Shown: piece after piece, positions 46,615-59,449 of the stretch
Layout: every line of letters starts with the position of its first letter
Position numbering within the stretch: position 1 is the first letter of the stretch
NCBI RefSeq assembly: GCF_022376445.1
Contig: NW_025954962.1
Location: forward strand, 1,550,001 to 1,614,000
Direction of reading: 5' to 3'
DNA: 64,000 nt
Origin: Fomitopsis serialis
Lineage: Eukaryota > Basidiomycota > Agaricomycetes > Polyporales > Fomitopsidaceae
Translations under genes and position numbers: made by a program
Notes under the pieces: generated by a model
Database searches by the model: none
Seen by the model: only the letters and a program-made list of their open reading frames with translations
What the model was told of the DNA's origin: nothing

Positions 46615-47823
46615 CTAGATATCCAAATCCTCGTCCGGGTCATCATCGTCCAGATCATCCGCTGAATCCGGATCGTAGAGGATAGCAGCTGGCGGCGGCA
46701 TACTCGCCTTCTCCATCGGCTTCCCTTCATGCGCATAAGGCAAGGGTACTTGCGCGCGAGACCTCTGCTGTTCATCCGTGAGGTTGAGGTTGAAGGAGAG
46801 GTTTTGGGTAGGATCAGGCGTTGCCTGTAGCGACGACTATAAGCCAGCCATCCTGGACATCATGACACTGACGCATACCTCCTCAGCAGCCCTTTTCACG
46901 AACAGCGTCTTCAGTGCTACCAATGCGCTGAGCTCGCACGGCGCGCCTCCAGACCAACCCTCCAACACCCTCTCGACGCCGCGCCGGCGCCCATTTCCAT
47001 CCGCGCCTCGTACGAGTATCTCTGCCACGAACTCGCTGCCGCCGCTCCCTTCGCCCTCCGAGCCAAAAATAAGCTTCTCGCTTTCGTAATGCCGCTCTGC
47101 GATGGGGATGAAGACCCGCCAGAATTTCTCAGGTGGCGAGAGCGGCGGAGGTGGGGTGAGGTACGCGGTTGCGAGATGTGTGATGAGGGCGGTCGGGTGG
47201 GCAATGACGTGCGTTAGGCTGGAAGAGAAGCGAGTTTGAGTGAGGATGGTTGTGAGAGGCGATGGTGCGTGAAGATGCACCACCAGACGGAAGCCTAGAT
47301 TACTCATTCAGTCTGCAGCCAGTAGGCTTGTCCGCTAAGCGTACCTTTTCGAGACTTCACAAGAGAGAGTAACGAAGCGAGGAGCTGCTCGGCCTTCGAT
47401 ATTGAGCCCATATCAGAGAGGATGGTGTCAACGGAGTCGATGATGACAGTCAATGGACCCTGGGGTGCTGATTCTCACATTGAGCGTACCGTATCGCGTC
47501 ACGACTGGAATGCGCTCACCGTCCTGCACAACTCTGAGCATCTCGGACTTGATGTCAAAGTCATCGTCATCATAACCGGGAACATGAGATGTCCAGTCGA
47601 AGGTTTGTAGGCGATCAGCGGCTAGCTGACTGCGTTCTACTAGGGTCGAGGGTGGGTAAAGCAGAGAGAACAGCAGAGTGCACCCCTCGGCCTTGCTCGT
47701 GGTCTCGAGCAGAGCGTAGCGGATCACATCCAGACATTGCTGCGCTGTTGAGGTCTGCAAGAGCACGAACGGCTGGGTGCGCGCCGCGGCAGGGGCGAGG
47801 GTGGAGGAGAGTAGAGGCGGCAT
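46615..47823 (-). CDS. ELP5: Elongator complex subunit 5
   Basis: A subunit of the Elp456 ring of Elongator, which modifies wobble uridine (U34) of tRNAs. The ATG at 47823 gives MPPLLSSTLAPAAARTQPFV, then a RecA-like fold with the strand ILLQTSTAQ-type opening, LLETTSKAEGCTLLFSLLYP, a Walker-B-like strand (GPLTVIIDSVDTILSDM) and FRLVVHLHAPSPL. The C-terminal region has the Elp5 tail: NLSFNLNLTDEQQRSRAQVP, then LPYAHEG, ILYDPDSADDLDDDDPDEDL and a stop at 46615-46617. Short introns fall after the first and second blocks. The conserved amphipathic LNLT-E segment and acidic end are diagnostic. It shares a 105 bp promoter with RPC40. Confidence 0.85.
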
Positions 47824-47928
47824 GGCGGACAAGCGGACGCGGGGCGATCGACCCTCTCGGATCTGAGATCGCCTGACGCTTCTTCCTACGCACACATTTC
47901 GCGCTCAAGCGCCCGTTCTTTGCGAAAA
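47824..47928. promoter_or_regulatory. Very short bidirectional promoter, ELP5/RPC40
   Basis: Only 105 bases separate the ELP5 ATG (47823, minus) from the RPC40 ATG (47929, plus), so both promoters and both leaders must overlap in this space. No TATA box is visible. Confidence 0.65.
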
Positions 47929-49345
47929 ATGGCATCCTCCTCTGCCGCTGCCTCCTCGTCGAAGCTTCCTCCATCTGTCTACAACCCAAGCGGCATGTCG
48001 GCGTGCATGCGGAGCGCGTGTCAGACGTGTCCAGCACGGAGTATCCAGGCCACTTCCCTGGCGAGGACCATAGTTGGGACTTGGCGAAGTTCAAGGAGGT
48101 GAGTCGGGCTGCTGGGATGTGTGTGGATACTGACGAATCGCATGAGTAGAACCTGAAAGTGGACGTCAAAAGGCTATCTCAGCGGTCTGTGGAGTTTGAC
48201 CTCGTCGGCGTCGACGCGTCCATCGCGAATGCGTTCCGGAGAATCCTCATTGCAGAAGTGCGTACTGCCGACCCGCACAGCCTCCAGTCAAGTTAATTAG
48301 TCCTTTACAGATCCCCACTATTGCAATAGAACATGTATACGTATGGAACAACACCTCCGTCATCCATGACGAAGTTCTCGCACATCGCATCGGGCTCGTC
48401 CCATTGAACGTCCCCCCAGCCATGTTCAAGCCCCGAAGTCCGAATGGCGTACCCACAGATCAGGACACAATCGTGTTCAAGCTCAACGTGACGTGTGAGG
48501 TTGACAAGAACTCATCGAAGGAGAAAGGCGCGCCGCGAAAGCTCATAAATGAGGAGGTGCTGAGTGGTGACCTCGAGTGGTTCCTCAGGGCGAGCAGGCT
48601 TCGGTGTTCACTGGTGCTCTTCCTCTTCCTGCACCAACAAACAAAGTGAGTTGCAGCTACTCTGTACGCGATTGCCTTTGGGTTGACCCGCTGCATAGAA
48701 CATTGTTCTTGCGAAACTCCGACCAGGACAAGAGATTGACATGGACCTCCACGCAATTAAAGGTGTCGGGAAAGACCACGCAAAATGGAGTCCTGTCGGT
48801 GAGTAGTCACGGTGCTAATCCTAATCGAACCTCATTGTTCACTCCATATTCTCAGCCACCGCATCCTACCGCCTCCATCCCCTTGTCGTCTTCAACCCCT
48901 CAAAACCTGTCCCGCCACACCTCGCACAGAAGTTCGCAAAATGCTTCAGCCCTGGAGTCGTGCAAGTGAGCAAGGACGGGGAGGTGTCGATTGACGAGCA
49001 GAACCTGCGGAAGGAGAGCATGTCCCGCGAGGTGCTCCGGCATAAGGAGTTCGAGGGCTGTGTAGAGCTCAAAAGGATCAGGGACTGGTTCATCTGTGAG
49101 CATGCCTTTCTATCATCCTCGCTTCGTCGCTTCCGTGCGTGGATCATTGCTCACAATGCGCTTGTATAGTCACGGTCGAGTCAGAAGGGGCGTACGCGCC
49201 GCAGGACCTCTTCCCCGAATCGATCCGCGTCATGCGAGAAAAGATTGCCAACGTCCGGCGTGCTGCAGAGGCACTGTTGTCAGATACGGACGGTGTACCT
49301 GGTGCTGTAGGGCCCGACGGGGATGTAGCGATGGGTGGTGTATAA
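47929..49345 (+). CDS. RPC40: RNA polymerase I and III shared subunit AC40
   Basis: An essential alpha-like subunit shared by RNA polymerases I and III, which make rRNA, tRNA and 5S RNA. The ATG at 47929 gives [20 protein letters not shown]. The protein continues [37 protein letters not shown], then the alpha-subunit motif [20 protein letters not shown] followed by [20 protein letters not shown] and [12 protein letters not shown]. It later reads [20 protein letters not shown] and [18 protein letters not shown], and ends DGDVAMGGV at 49345. Introns are short. Two breaks are not introns: a CCC run at 47985-47987 and GG at 48579-48580 each need one more base. In an essential gene these are best read as sequence errors. 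The identification is very secure. Confidence 0.92.
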
Positions 49346-49743
49346 GACTCACAGGTCGTGCATGTTGTGCTTGTACTCATGCTCGGGCAACAAGGCAGAC
49401 TTCGATTCTAGTCTCAGCGGGGACGAACAGGTTAACAGATGAGACACGTCTTGTTCAGCCTAGTTGTGATCTTTTGAAGGACACATGTCGAAGCTGCGCA
49501 CTTGGCCAAGGTGGAGGCGCAACGTTGACACAGACTCAACGACTCAACTTGGACTCAACTCTCGCTTCTTCTGGCTTGACGCGCGGGAGAGGCGCATCAA
49601 CTTGATCGGTGCACCGATCAATCCAGCGATGACGCTGGTGACCCAGCCCGCGACTTGGTTCCTGCCAGTGGCAGTACTGTGTCATTGCCATACCAGCCAT
49701 CCCGCCTCCCAACGTCCCGACAAACCCCCGACAGTCTGCGCAG
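49346..49743. other. Gap before the hydrolase gene
   Basis: This contains the RPC40 3' flank and the presumed hydrolase promoter. The true hydrolase start could lie in this stretch. No other feature is recognised. Confidence 0.4.
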
Positions 49744-51323
49744 ATGATGCTGGACATGGCGAGGTCTGGTGATCAGCTGATTCAGCCGTGGGACGTAAGT
49801 ACTCGAGGTGAGTCGAAGAGGGCAGACATCGGCAAGGATAAGAGGCAGTCAAGTTCTGACCTCCCTTCGTGCTTGCCCCCAATACGCAGTGAGACATCGG
49901 CGCGTTTAATCCGAGCAGAGTCGGGAAGCATGACGGACACGGAGGTGCGCGATAGGCTCGTCGAGAAGGCGCAGGACATGAATGCATGCCCCGCAGCACC
50001 CATTCCCTGTTCACCACTCAATCGCGGCCCTCCCGCCCGACTCCAGGATCAGACAGATATACCCTGAGGATTTCTTCCCTAATGGTAATTACACTCGACC
50101 TGCATGAAAGCGACAACTGCTCACGAGCACGTCGACCGTAGGCGGCTACGTCCAGCTCCCGTATGGCCGTACACGCTACTGGCTGCTAGGTCCCGAGGAC
50201 GGCGTGAAGGTACGTCCTCTCTCTTTTGACTTTCGTGCAGGCGCCGATACTTCGAGACCTAACGTAGGTCGTCCTGATCCACGGTCTCTCGACTCCGGGC
50301 GTGACCTGGAAGCACTTCGGGCCTTACCTCGCTGAGCGTGGGTTCAGGGTCCTGGTCTATGGTGCGTAGGGCTCGCCGTACTATCCTTCCAAAGTACCTG
50401 GAAGCTGAGGCGGAGTCCATCCAGACCTCTACGGGAAGGGCTACAGCGACGCGCCGAAGACGGCGTATCATGCCAACATCTTCGTCACTCAGTTGGCGCT
50501 CCTCCTGCAGTATCTAAGTGGGAGCATGCCCATATCGCCGGGTTCTCCATGGTGCGCGCATATATCGACACATTCTCACTATACAGCTCATGCAGGCGCA
50601 TGGAGTGTAGGGAGGCGGTATTACAGCTGCCTTCGCGGCCACATTACCGCACTTGGTCTCGGGCAAGATTGTATTGATGGCTTCTGCCGGAGTTCACGAG
50701 GTCAGTGCGGATGATTCGCCGGATGTCACCTTACCGAACCACACTCTCACCACAGCAAGGTGACCCGCCCCCGGACCACCACGGGCCCGGACGGCAAGGT
50801 GTGTGAGAGCATCGCTCATTCTCGATCGCGCCTTGACCAGTCGCGCCTGCAGCCCCTGCAAGTCAGCAGCCCCATTCCCCAGTATCAAGAGGTCCGGGTC
50901 ATCTCGACCAGTCATATGCTATGTGCGATGAGCTGATACGCCAGAACAGCTCATCAAGCTGCAGCACGAACTGCTCCCCGGCTACGCGGAGGGCGTATAC
51001 TCCTGCCTGCACGGCGGACCCATTCACGGGCTCCTCTGGGCGTTCGACAAGATCGCGCACACGCAAGGGCGAACGGGAGCAGATAGAGGTCCTCATCATT
51101 CACGTACCACCATTCCGCGTTTCCTGTGCGCGGGATGCTGACATAGCTTTGGGAACAGGGCACGCTCGATCCTTTGGTTGCGTACGCGGACGCGCTGGAG
51201 ATCAATAAACGGATCCCGCACGCGCAGTTGATCACCATTGAGGGCGCGGGGCATGACTTTCCCATCCACGAGAAGTACTGGGAGGTGGCTGTGAAGAATA
51301 TCGCAGCGTTCCTCAGTACGTGA
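49744..51323 (+). CDS. Alpha/beta hydrolase (start uncertain, frame-disrupted)
   Basis: An alpha/beta-hydrolase-fold protein of unknown substrate, probably lipase- or esterase-like. Recognisable parts in order are YPEDFFPNGGYVQLPYGRTR, YWLLGPEDGVKVVLIHGLST (the oxyanion HG motif), LVYDLYGKGYSDAP, the nucleophile elbow HAHIAGFSMGGG, a variable lid, IKLQHELLPGYAEGVYS, EVLIIHGTLDPLV (the acid residue) and the catalytic His in ITIEGAGHDFPIHEKYW. It ends NIAAFLST at 51323. Introns are short. Frame changes with the sign of one missing base occur near 50516, 50758 and 51062, and the N-terminal exons before 50050 need more; the start is therefore provisional. All three catalytic elements are present, so an active enzyme is likely. 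Confidence 0.75.
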
Positions 51324-51446
51324 ATGTAGGTCTCAGCCTAAAGCTATGTGTCTTAAGCTTCATTATGATTGTACGATATGCCCAAATGTGAAGATTATGT
51401 GCTGTATGTAGCGACTCTAAATGCAACAAGATGGTACTACATTATT

Positions 51447-52365
51447 CTATGCCACTGGCGTCCACTTGCTCCTGTTCAGCGTGCGCAGGCTGTTCTGCCA
51501 CCCCAGCATCCCAATCTTATCCGTCTTCCACTCCAACTCAAAGCCCGCCTTCCTGAGCGCATCGCCCGCATATTTCCTCAGCGGGCTATCGTCGCATTTC
51601 ACCTCCTGCACCGTCGGGTCACTCTCGAACGCATGCTTAGCGCGAACAGGAGGAGGTCGTGCTGGGCGCCGGCCGGGCGGTACGCCTCGTCGACGTAGAA
51701 GTGGCGGACGACGGCGGTGTAGCTCGTGCCCTTGGGGAACTCGGCCTTCTTGCCGCGCTTGGCGAGCGACTGCGTGGCGGTGAGGGCGCGGTGGAGGTGG
51801 AGTCGAGCGAGGCGTCGAGCGCGATGAGCCCGACGAACTTGTCGCCGAACTCGAGGATCCAGACACCCGAGGAGGGCGAGCGCGCGTACCAGGCGGCGAT
51901 GTTGACGAGGTCGGGCCGGTGGAGGACTTGTTGCATTTGTTCTTCGATGGGGTGTCGGTTGAACCTGGAGGTAGCCGCGGCGGAGGTTGTTCAGCTACGG
52001 TGGGTTGTGTAGCGGCAGTGAAACATGAGGGAACACATACCAATCGCACAGGAACATCAACGGTACCGCCATGGATGCAAACCCTGGAAGCGGAAGCAGG
52101 TATCCGAGGATGCCGTAGTCTGGGTGTGGCCACCACTGCATGTACTGGATGAATATGCATGACAAGCCACCCCAAATGGCCAGTGTAACCGGATGCATGT
52201 ATACTGTGTGTATGCTTAGTGCGAGCTCCCATGTATGTGCATGCGGACTGCACCTTTCATGTTGGCGACAGCCAGAGGCTCCATGGCAGCCTTCCCGACA
52301 ATGAAACGGACATCCTTGTCGTCGGAAGGTTGGAAGGCGCGGATTCGGGCGACGGGGGTGACCAT
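51447..52365 (-). CDS. GNAT-family N-acetyltransferase with a membrane segment
   Basis: The ATG at 52365 gives MVTPVARIRAFQPSDDKDVR and FIVGKAAMEPLAVANMKG, a typical GNAT N-terminal helix pair. An exon with two hydrophobic stretches follows (VTLAIWGGLSCIFIQYMQWW and LPGFASMAVPLMFLCDW). Then come WYARSPSSGVWILEFGDKFV, GLIALDASLDS, KGTSYTAVVRHFYVDEAYRP, the usual acetyl-CoA region leading to QDLLLFA-type helix and CDDSPLRKYAGDALRKAGFE, and the C-terminus NRSKWTPVA (stop 51447-51449). Two breaks near 51796 and 51641 each need one extra base. Basidiomycetes have many such membrane-hairpin GNAT proteins of unknown substrate. The fold assignment is reasonable; the catalytic role is inferred. Confidence 0.72.
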
Positions 52366-52701
52366 GGCTGCGAGGGTGCTGTGCGGTGAGTTGGCGGGTG
52401 AGGAGAGAAAGGGAGGGGTGCTGTCAGACGAGCTCTGCAGGGACAAAATATATTCTGGCTGGTGAGCGGAGGAGACTGTCGTTCCTGGCAGACACGCACG
52501 TTCGCTTGCCACAGCCAGTGCGCAGGCGCCCGCGCGGGAGCCCACGTTGTCAGATCCAGATCTGTGCGATCGGACGTGGGCCGGGCCGCTCCGTCCGGTT
52601 TACTCTCAGGCTCTCTCTGGGCCCATTCTGGACCCACTCCATGGACCTACATATACGGCTGAGCGTCGACCGTCAACGACAACAACTGACAGACAACCAC
52701 C
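52366..52701. promoter_or_regulatory. Shared divergent promoter, GNAT and dienelactone hydrolase
   Basis: The two ATGs are 336 bp apart on opposite strands, so both promoters lie here. No specific element stands out. Confidence 0.45.
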
Positions 52702-54237
52702 ATGTTGGTCAAGTCAACCTACCACGACGTCCCGTCCAAGCTGACCCCAACGGCAACAAGATCAGGATCTTCGTGATCTCTCCCGACCTACCTGCATATC
52801 CCCATGCCAAGTTCCCAGGTAATCCGATTGAAGTGTTGAGCGTGTTCAGCATCGTTGGCTGACAGCACATCCCAGGTGTCGTTGTCTTTAGGTGTGCATT
52901 GCTCCTTACCATCGAGGTTGGTACCGTTTGACCACTGCATCTTAGCGAGATCTACCAGGTTACTGGGCCTGTCGAACGGTTCGCCGGACAGATTGCGAGT
53001 CAGGGTTATGTAGTTGGTAAGCGCGTCCGTCGTGCGCAAGCCAGCTGTCTTTCTCAACGTGCTAGCCTGTCCGTCCTCGTACCACGAGTTTCAGGGCCCC
53101 GAGGCCATCCCGTACGACACAGAAGGTGCGGATCTCGCCATCGCATATCCCGAGGTCTAGACTCATTCGCATCTCTTCAGGCACCGACAGAGGTAACAAA
53201 TACAAGGCACGCCGAATCCATTTTGTGACGCTTAGCGTTCCATGAGCTCGGTAATAGATCGAGAAAGAGCTCGCTGCGTACGACGAGGTATGCACGTTCG
53301 GGTTTTCACCCATTCACGAGAAGTGCTTCTGAATGGTTATCAGGATGCGACGCTCACCATCGATCTCCTCTCCTCCTTGAAGAACTGCAATGGGCGGATT
53401 GCTGGTCAGTTGCTCATAATCGTATACTCCGGCGACGTCTCTGATGCTATGGCATGCCAAACTACCAAGTGACTGGCATGTGTCTTGGCGGTCACCTTGT
53501 GAGTACACAAGTTCCCAATATTTCTTCCCCGCGCTCAAACCCTCATCTCGATAGGCCTTCAGGGTACGTGCCCCCGCAACGCTCTCCTCATCACCGACTC
53601 ATGGACTCCGTATAGGCGGCATTCGACCCCCGCGTCCTCGCCTCCGTATGCTGGTTCGCAACCGACGTCCACAGCGGGACGCTCGGCAAGGGCAAGAACG
53701 ACGACTCCCTCATCCGCGTCCGCAACGGCGAACTGACCGGCAAGGCCGAGCTCGTCGTACGTGCCCTCCCCATCTACCCAACCCGCACATGCTGACTCAA
53801 TGGATGTCGATGCGCAGATGATCTTCGGTAAACAGGTGGGTATATGCGCGCCGCCCGGTCGTGCTGTGGAATCTGCGCGGTCTGACGCCTATGCACCTCT
53901 TCCTCGCGCAGGACACCCACGTCCCCCGCGCGGGCCGAGACCTTATCCGCAAGACCCTCGAAGACGCTAATGTCACCGTCTCCGTACGCCTTGCTTCTTC
54001 CCCCGTTCTCACCCATCTGACCTATTCGTCTCTATGCATCCCCTCCCACGCGGCACGCAGTTCTTCGAGGTCCAGGCCCAACACGCCTTCATCCGAGACC
54101 AGTCCTCCAAGGGCCGCTGGGACGCCGCATTGACGCGCTCCCTCTTCGGAGTGATGATGGAAGTCTTCGAGCGCACGGTGGGCAGAGACCTTGGCCCGAA
54201 GGAGGGCACGAGTGGGGAGGTGGAACACATCTGCTGA
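52702..54237 (+). CDS. Dienelactone hydrolase family protein
   Basis: A carboxymethylenebutenolidase-type alpha/beta hydrolase; bacterial homologues open dienelactone rings in aromatic degradation, while fungal ones are mostly uncharacterised. The ATG at 52702 gives MLVKSTYHDVPSKLTPNGNK and IRIFVISPDLPAYPHAKFPG. Spliced exons continue VVVFSEIYQVTGPVERFAGQ, IASQGYVV, LTIDLLSSLKNCNGRIAVTG, and the cysteine nucleophile motif MCLGGHLAFR. Later segments carry MIFGKQDTHVPRAGRD (the acid) and VQAQHAFIRDQSSKGRWDAA (the catalytic His), so the Cys-Asp-His triad is complete. At least eight short introns are removed with good GT-AG ends, and no frame break was found. It ends SGEVEHIC at a TGA at 54235-54237. 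Confidence 0.88.
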
Positions 54238-54647
54238 GGGAGTTTCGACACAGCCCTCACGTGCATGTGGAGGGTCTTGGTATGAGACTATCTGCTGAGA
54301 AATGTATGATTACGACGAGGAATGCATCTGGAGTTGGACCACCCCAAACGTAGAGCCCCCGCATCACAATGATGCTTCAGTTACACGAGTGACCAAAGTC
54401 GAGAAACATCTCAAATCACAGGAATCCGCCAAGATTTTCTAGCGATACAAACGGTGCCACTTTATTCGCGACAGCATTGCACAACATTACTGAACATGCG
54501 AGGAGCATCCCCCGGCGTACTTCGTCATCGTGAATACAACAATTTGAGAAGAGACGAGCACAGTTTGCGTGAGCTACCGATACCATGCGAGGAGAGGGAA
54601 GAAACAAGGGAAGGAAAACCGAGAAAAAAAAGCGTATTCTATACAGT
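54238..54647. other. Convergent 3' flanks
   Basis: The dienelactone hydrolase ends at 54237 (plus) and TEF1 ends at 54648 (minus). No additional feature is recognised. Confidence 0.5.
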
Positions 54648-56412
<1,765 letters not shown>

Positions 56413-56421
56413 TTTTGATGC

Positions 56422-56625
56422 CTGTAATGAGTCGGGGTGAGTGAGACTGAACTGTGGATAGAGTGAAGCTGGGGGGGAATGCGGGGATCTGCTCCGATGC
56501 GAGGAAGGACAGGGCGGGGTTCTCTTTTTTTCCTCCTATCAACCTGCCGCGCTCTCTGTTTTTGCAACGCACCCGCCAAACGAGCGGGAGGGGCGCTCGA
56601 ACTATGCAAAAATCAGAATACTCAC
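56422..56625 (-). other. Leader (5' UTR) intron of TEF1
   Basis: A strong donor (GTGAGT, first base at 56625) and an acceptor (ttacag, ending at 56422) flank a 204 base interval that ends 9 bases before the TEF1 ATG. It is about four times longer than the coding introns in this window. Leader introns are common in highly expressed EF-1alpha genes and can raise expression. Confidence 0.6.
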
Positions 56626-57294
56626 TTAGAGCGTAAAGAAGGTGAAGGGGACTGGAGAAGGATGGGCAGGAGGAGATGAGGGTAAGAGGAAACCAGCGGG
56701 CGATCTGGTGTTGTTGCTTATGTAGCTGCACGGCCTCGAAATTTTAGCGATCGATGCGTGATCAGATTGGCAGAGATTGCACTCAGCTCCGGCCGGCTCG
56801 GTGGCGCCGGACCCCGCCGCCACACCGCCGTCGCCGTCCGCCGCTGCTCTCCCGCCGCCACACACAGCTGCCCGCGTCCGCTCCCGCCGGCAAGCAATTT
56901 ATTTTACGAAAGAAATTGATTTTCGGGTCTACTCTAAGACATGGTCAGGCCAAGACTGCTACATTCCTAGAACGACAGTGTGATGATTACAGATTATGAG
57001 GACATCATGCTATTAAGTGTCACAGATAAATGATGAAACGATGTATAGCACAGGCTTGCTGATGAGTGCAGGTACATAAGTTAGAGCGTGCAGCAGGTCA
57101 CTGGTTCACACAAACCGAAGGCAGTCGCGGGGGACAACATCTCCGGAAAACATCTCTTCGCTGCCGCAAGGCATCAGATAACATACCTGCAGCACGGACA
57201 AGCAAGCGGGTCAGTGTTCTCTAGCGTCTGATGTCCAAGAAAGCAATGCACGCACAGACCACGCGGACTCCTTCCTTCAATATCGCGAGACGAG
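56626..57294. other. TEF1 promoter and 3' flank of the PAS-kinase gene
   Basis: Read on the minus strand, the part next to TEF1 is pyrimidine-rich (about 56640-56700), as in strong fungal promoters. The segment 56780-56890 is GC-rich and the following bases AT-rich. No separate gene is recognised. Confidence 0.5.
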
Positions 57295-59449
57295 TCACTC
57301 TTCCGCGCCCCAGCCTCCACGCCCACTCAAGAATCGGCTCTGCAAAATTCGCTGGAACGTTGGCCGCGCCGCGACATCGACCTGCAAGCACGCCCGGACT
57401 AAAAAGGCGGCGTCCCCCAGGGCCCCACCTCCGTCAGGTTCCTCTCCTTCGCGTTCCTTGTCATCAGCACAACGTTCGTCCAGCGCTATCGAGGCGTTCG
57501 AGAAGGGTGACTCGAGGCCCTCCTGTGCCTCAGCTGCCGTAGTGAATGGACATTCTCCGACAAGCATGACGTAAGCAACGACACCGAATGCCCACACGTC
57601 CTGTTCCTTCCCAAAGTATCGCTCGCCTCGGAGAATCTCAGGACCAGCATAGTCGAGCCTACAATAACAGTGAGATCCGATGGATGTAGATGAACCGATT
57701 GTACGTACGTTCCGCTGAACGTATCCCATCCATTCTTCTTCACGAGACCGGAACTACCGAAATCGATCAAAACGCACTTCCCTGCAGGACCGAGCACGAC
57801 GTTCTCGTCCTTGATATCTCGATGTACTATCGACGCGCGAAAGTATCAGCTAGTGCAATCAGTGAAGCAAGCGGTACCTACCGATGCCCTTCGAATGCAA
57901 GAAGGTCATAGCATCCGCCATCTGGCCAAGATAGGACCTGATAGAATCTGGAGGGAGACCGCGCGGGTAGCTTTCTACGAGGTCGAAAAGATCGGATGGC
58001 GGGGTAGGTTCACCATCTTTCGGCTCCGGTGTTGTGGAAGGTAGTACGAGATAATAGTAGTGGTTGTCTTCGAAGAAGTCCAGGAGCGGGCAGATGTTAG
58101 GGTGGCCGTTCACGATTTTGCCCTCCGCCCAGTTGTCATCCGGCTGTAATGACATGCGTGACGGATCCCAAGGTCGTCTAGAAGGCAGCACATATTGCGT
58201 TGCCGAGATAGCAGACATCACGTAGATCTCGATGGGGATGGTCCCGTACGTTGGATGTCGCTTCCAGCAATCAGCCAAAATGCGCGACTTGATGATCTGT
58301 TTGATGACCAGCGGAGGCTGCGAGCGCAAGGTGATTAAGTGCAATGTACGCGTCAGGAGAGACGATGTCAACATACCCCGAGCGTGCCATCACCATTCAT
58401 TTCTCTCGCTCTCTTCACTAGTCCATACGCACCGCGGCCAATCTCGCGTTCGATCACAAACTCCGAGATGCTGCGCTCGTTGAGCGCATCAACCTCTGAA
58501 CTGGGTGTGGGCGGCCCTGTACTTGCGGCTACGCTGAGGAAGCTAGCTGCGCTATTCGCTCGAACGAGCGTCTGAGGAACTGCGGGTGGCGGAGATGGAG
58601 GCTGGGACGGTACGATCGACACACGTCCTGCGATAAGAGAGACACGCTGCTGTGAAGACCTTCGTCGAGGACGAGCGGTTCCACCTAGTCGGGGCGATGT
58701 AGGCGTGTGAGACAATGGTGGTCGTACCAACCCCGGCGAAAGGGGGCCTGGTGAAACGGTGCGAGAGATCGGGAGTGGGGAGGAAGGACGAGATGGATTA
58801 GGGGACTGCGACAACGGGGAAGATGATGCAAAGTACGATCCAGAGGGATTGGAAAAGAATGCAGGAGCTGTCAAGGGAGGTGCACTCCTAAGGTGACTTG
58901 TTTTGAAGGACCGTGTGGGTGACTCCGTGCGGGACGAGCAGCCCTTCCTAATGTTACGGTAGTGTCTCGAGAGAGGACAGGAGGGTCTGCGTGCAGCCGC
59001 GCAGAGTGCTCGAGGGCTGGCGGATCTTGTGTCTGATCCTCTTGGTCTTTCCAGTCGAAACCTCGGCCAATGGACGTCACTCCCCAGCTGTTGCCTACGG
59101 ACGCCGCACGATACAATCGTTGGGTGGGCTGCGGTGCAAGCCAGTCATCGTCGTCGAAGGTGCGATCAACAGTGGCGGCGGTAGCCAGCATTTTGCTCGA
59201 GGGAGTGCCGTCCAGGGCGTTGGTGGGCAGGTTGAAGGAGCGTTTTGCGGTCGTGAAAGCTGGTGGGGCTGAACTGGATCGAGCCGACCGGATAGTCGGG
59301 TTCAAAGGGAGGGTCCACGTGCGCGGTGGCCCGCCGCAGTGGCGCTGGCCGCGCCCCATCCATAGACAGTCGTCTTCGTCCTCGTCGCTGCTACTCGCGT
59401 CCTCGTCGCCGCGCTCGACATGATGCCGAGGGACCGAGTACCGGGTCAT
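57295..59449 (-). CDS. Serine/threonine protein kinase, PAS-kinase (Psk) type
   Basis: The ATG at 59449 gives MTRYSVPRHHVERGDEDASS and about 370 Ser/Pro-rich residues. The kinase domain starts FVIEREIGRGAYGLVKRARE (Gly loop), then PPLVIKQIIKSRILADCWKR with the ATP-binding Lys, and TYGTIPIEIYVMSAI. Later motifs are NICPLLDFFEDNHYYYLVLP, LFDLVESYPRGLPPDSIRSY, the catalytic loop VHRDIKDENVV, and LIDFGSSG. The activation-segment end is FSGTLDYAGPEI, followed by KEQDVWAFGVVAYVMLVGE. It ends LSGRGGWGAEE at 57295. The ILADCWKR plus GTIP-E segment and DLFDLVE are hallmarks of the PAS-kinase group, which links nutrient state to glycogen and translation. No PAS domain is seen in the N-terminus. Introns are short and catalytic residues complete. 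Confidence 0.87.
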
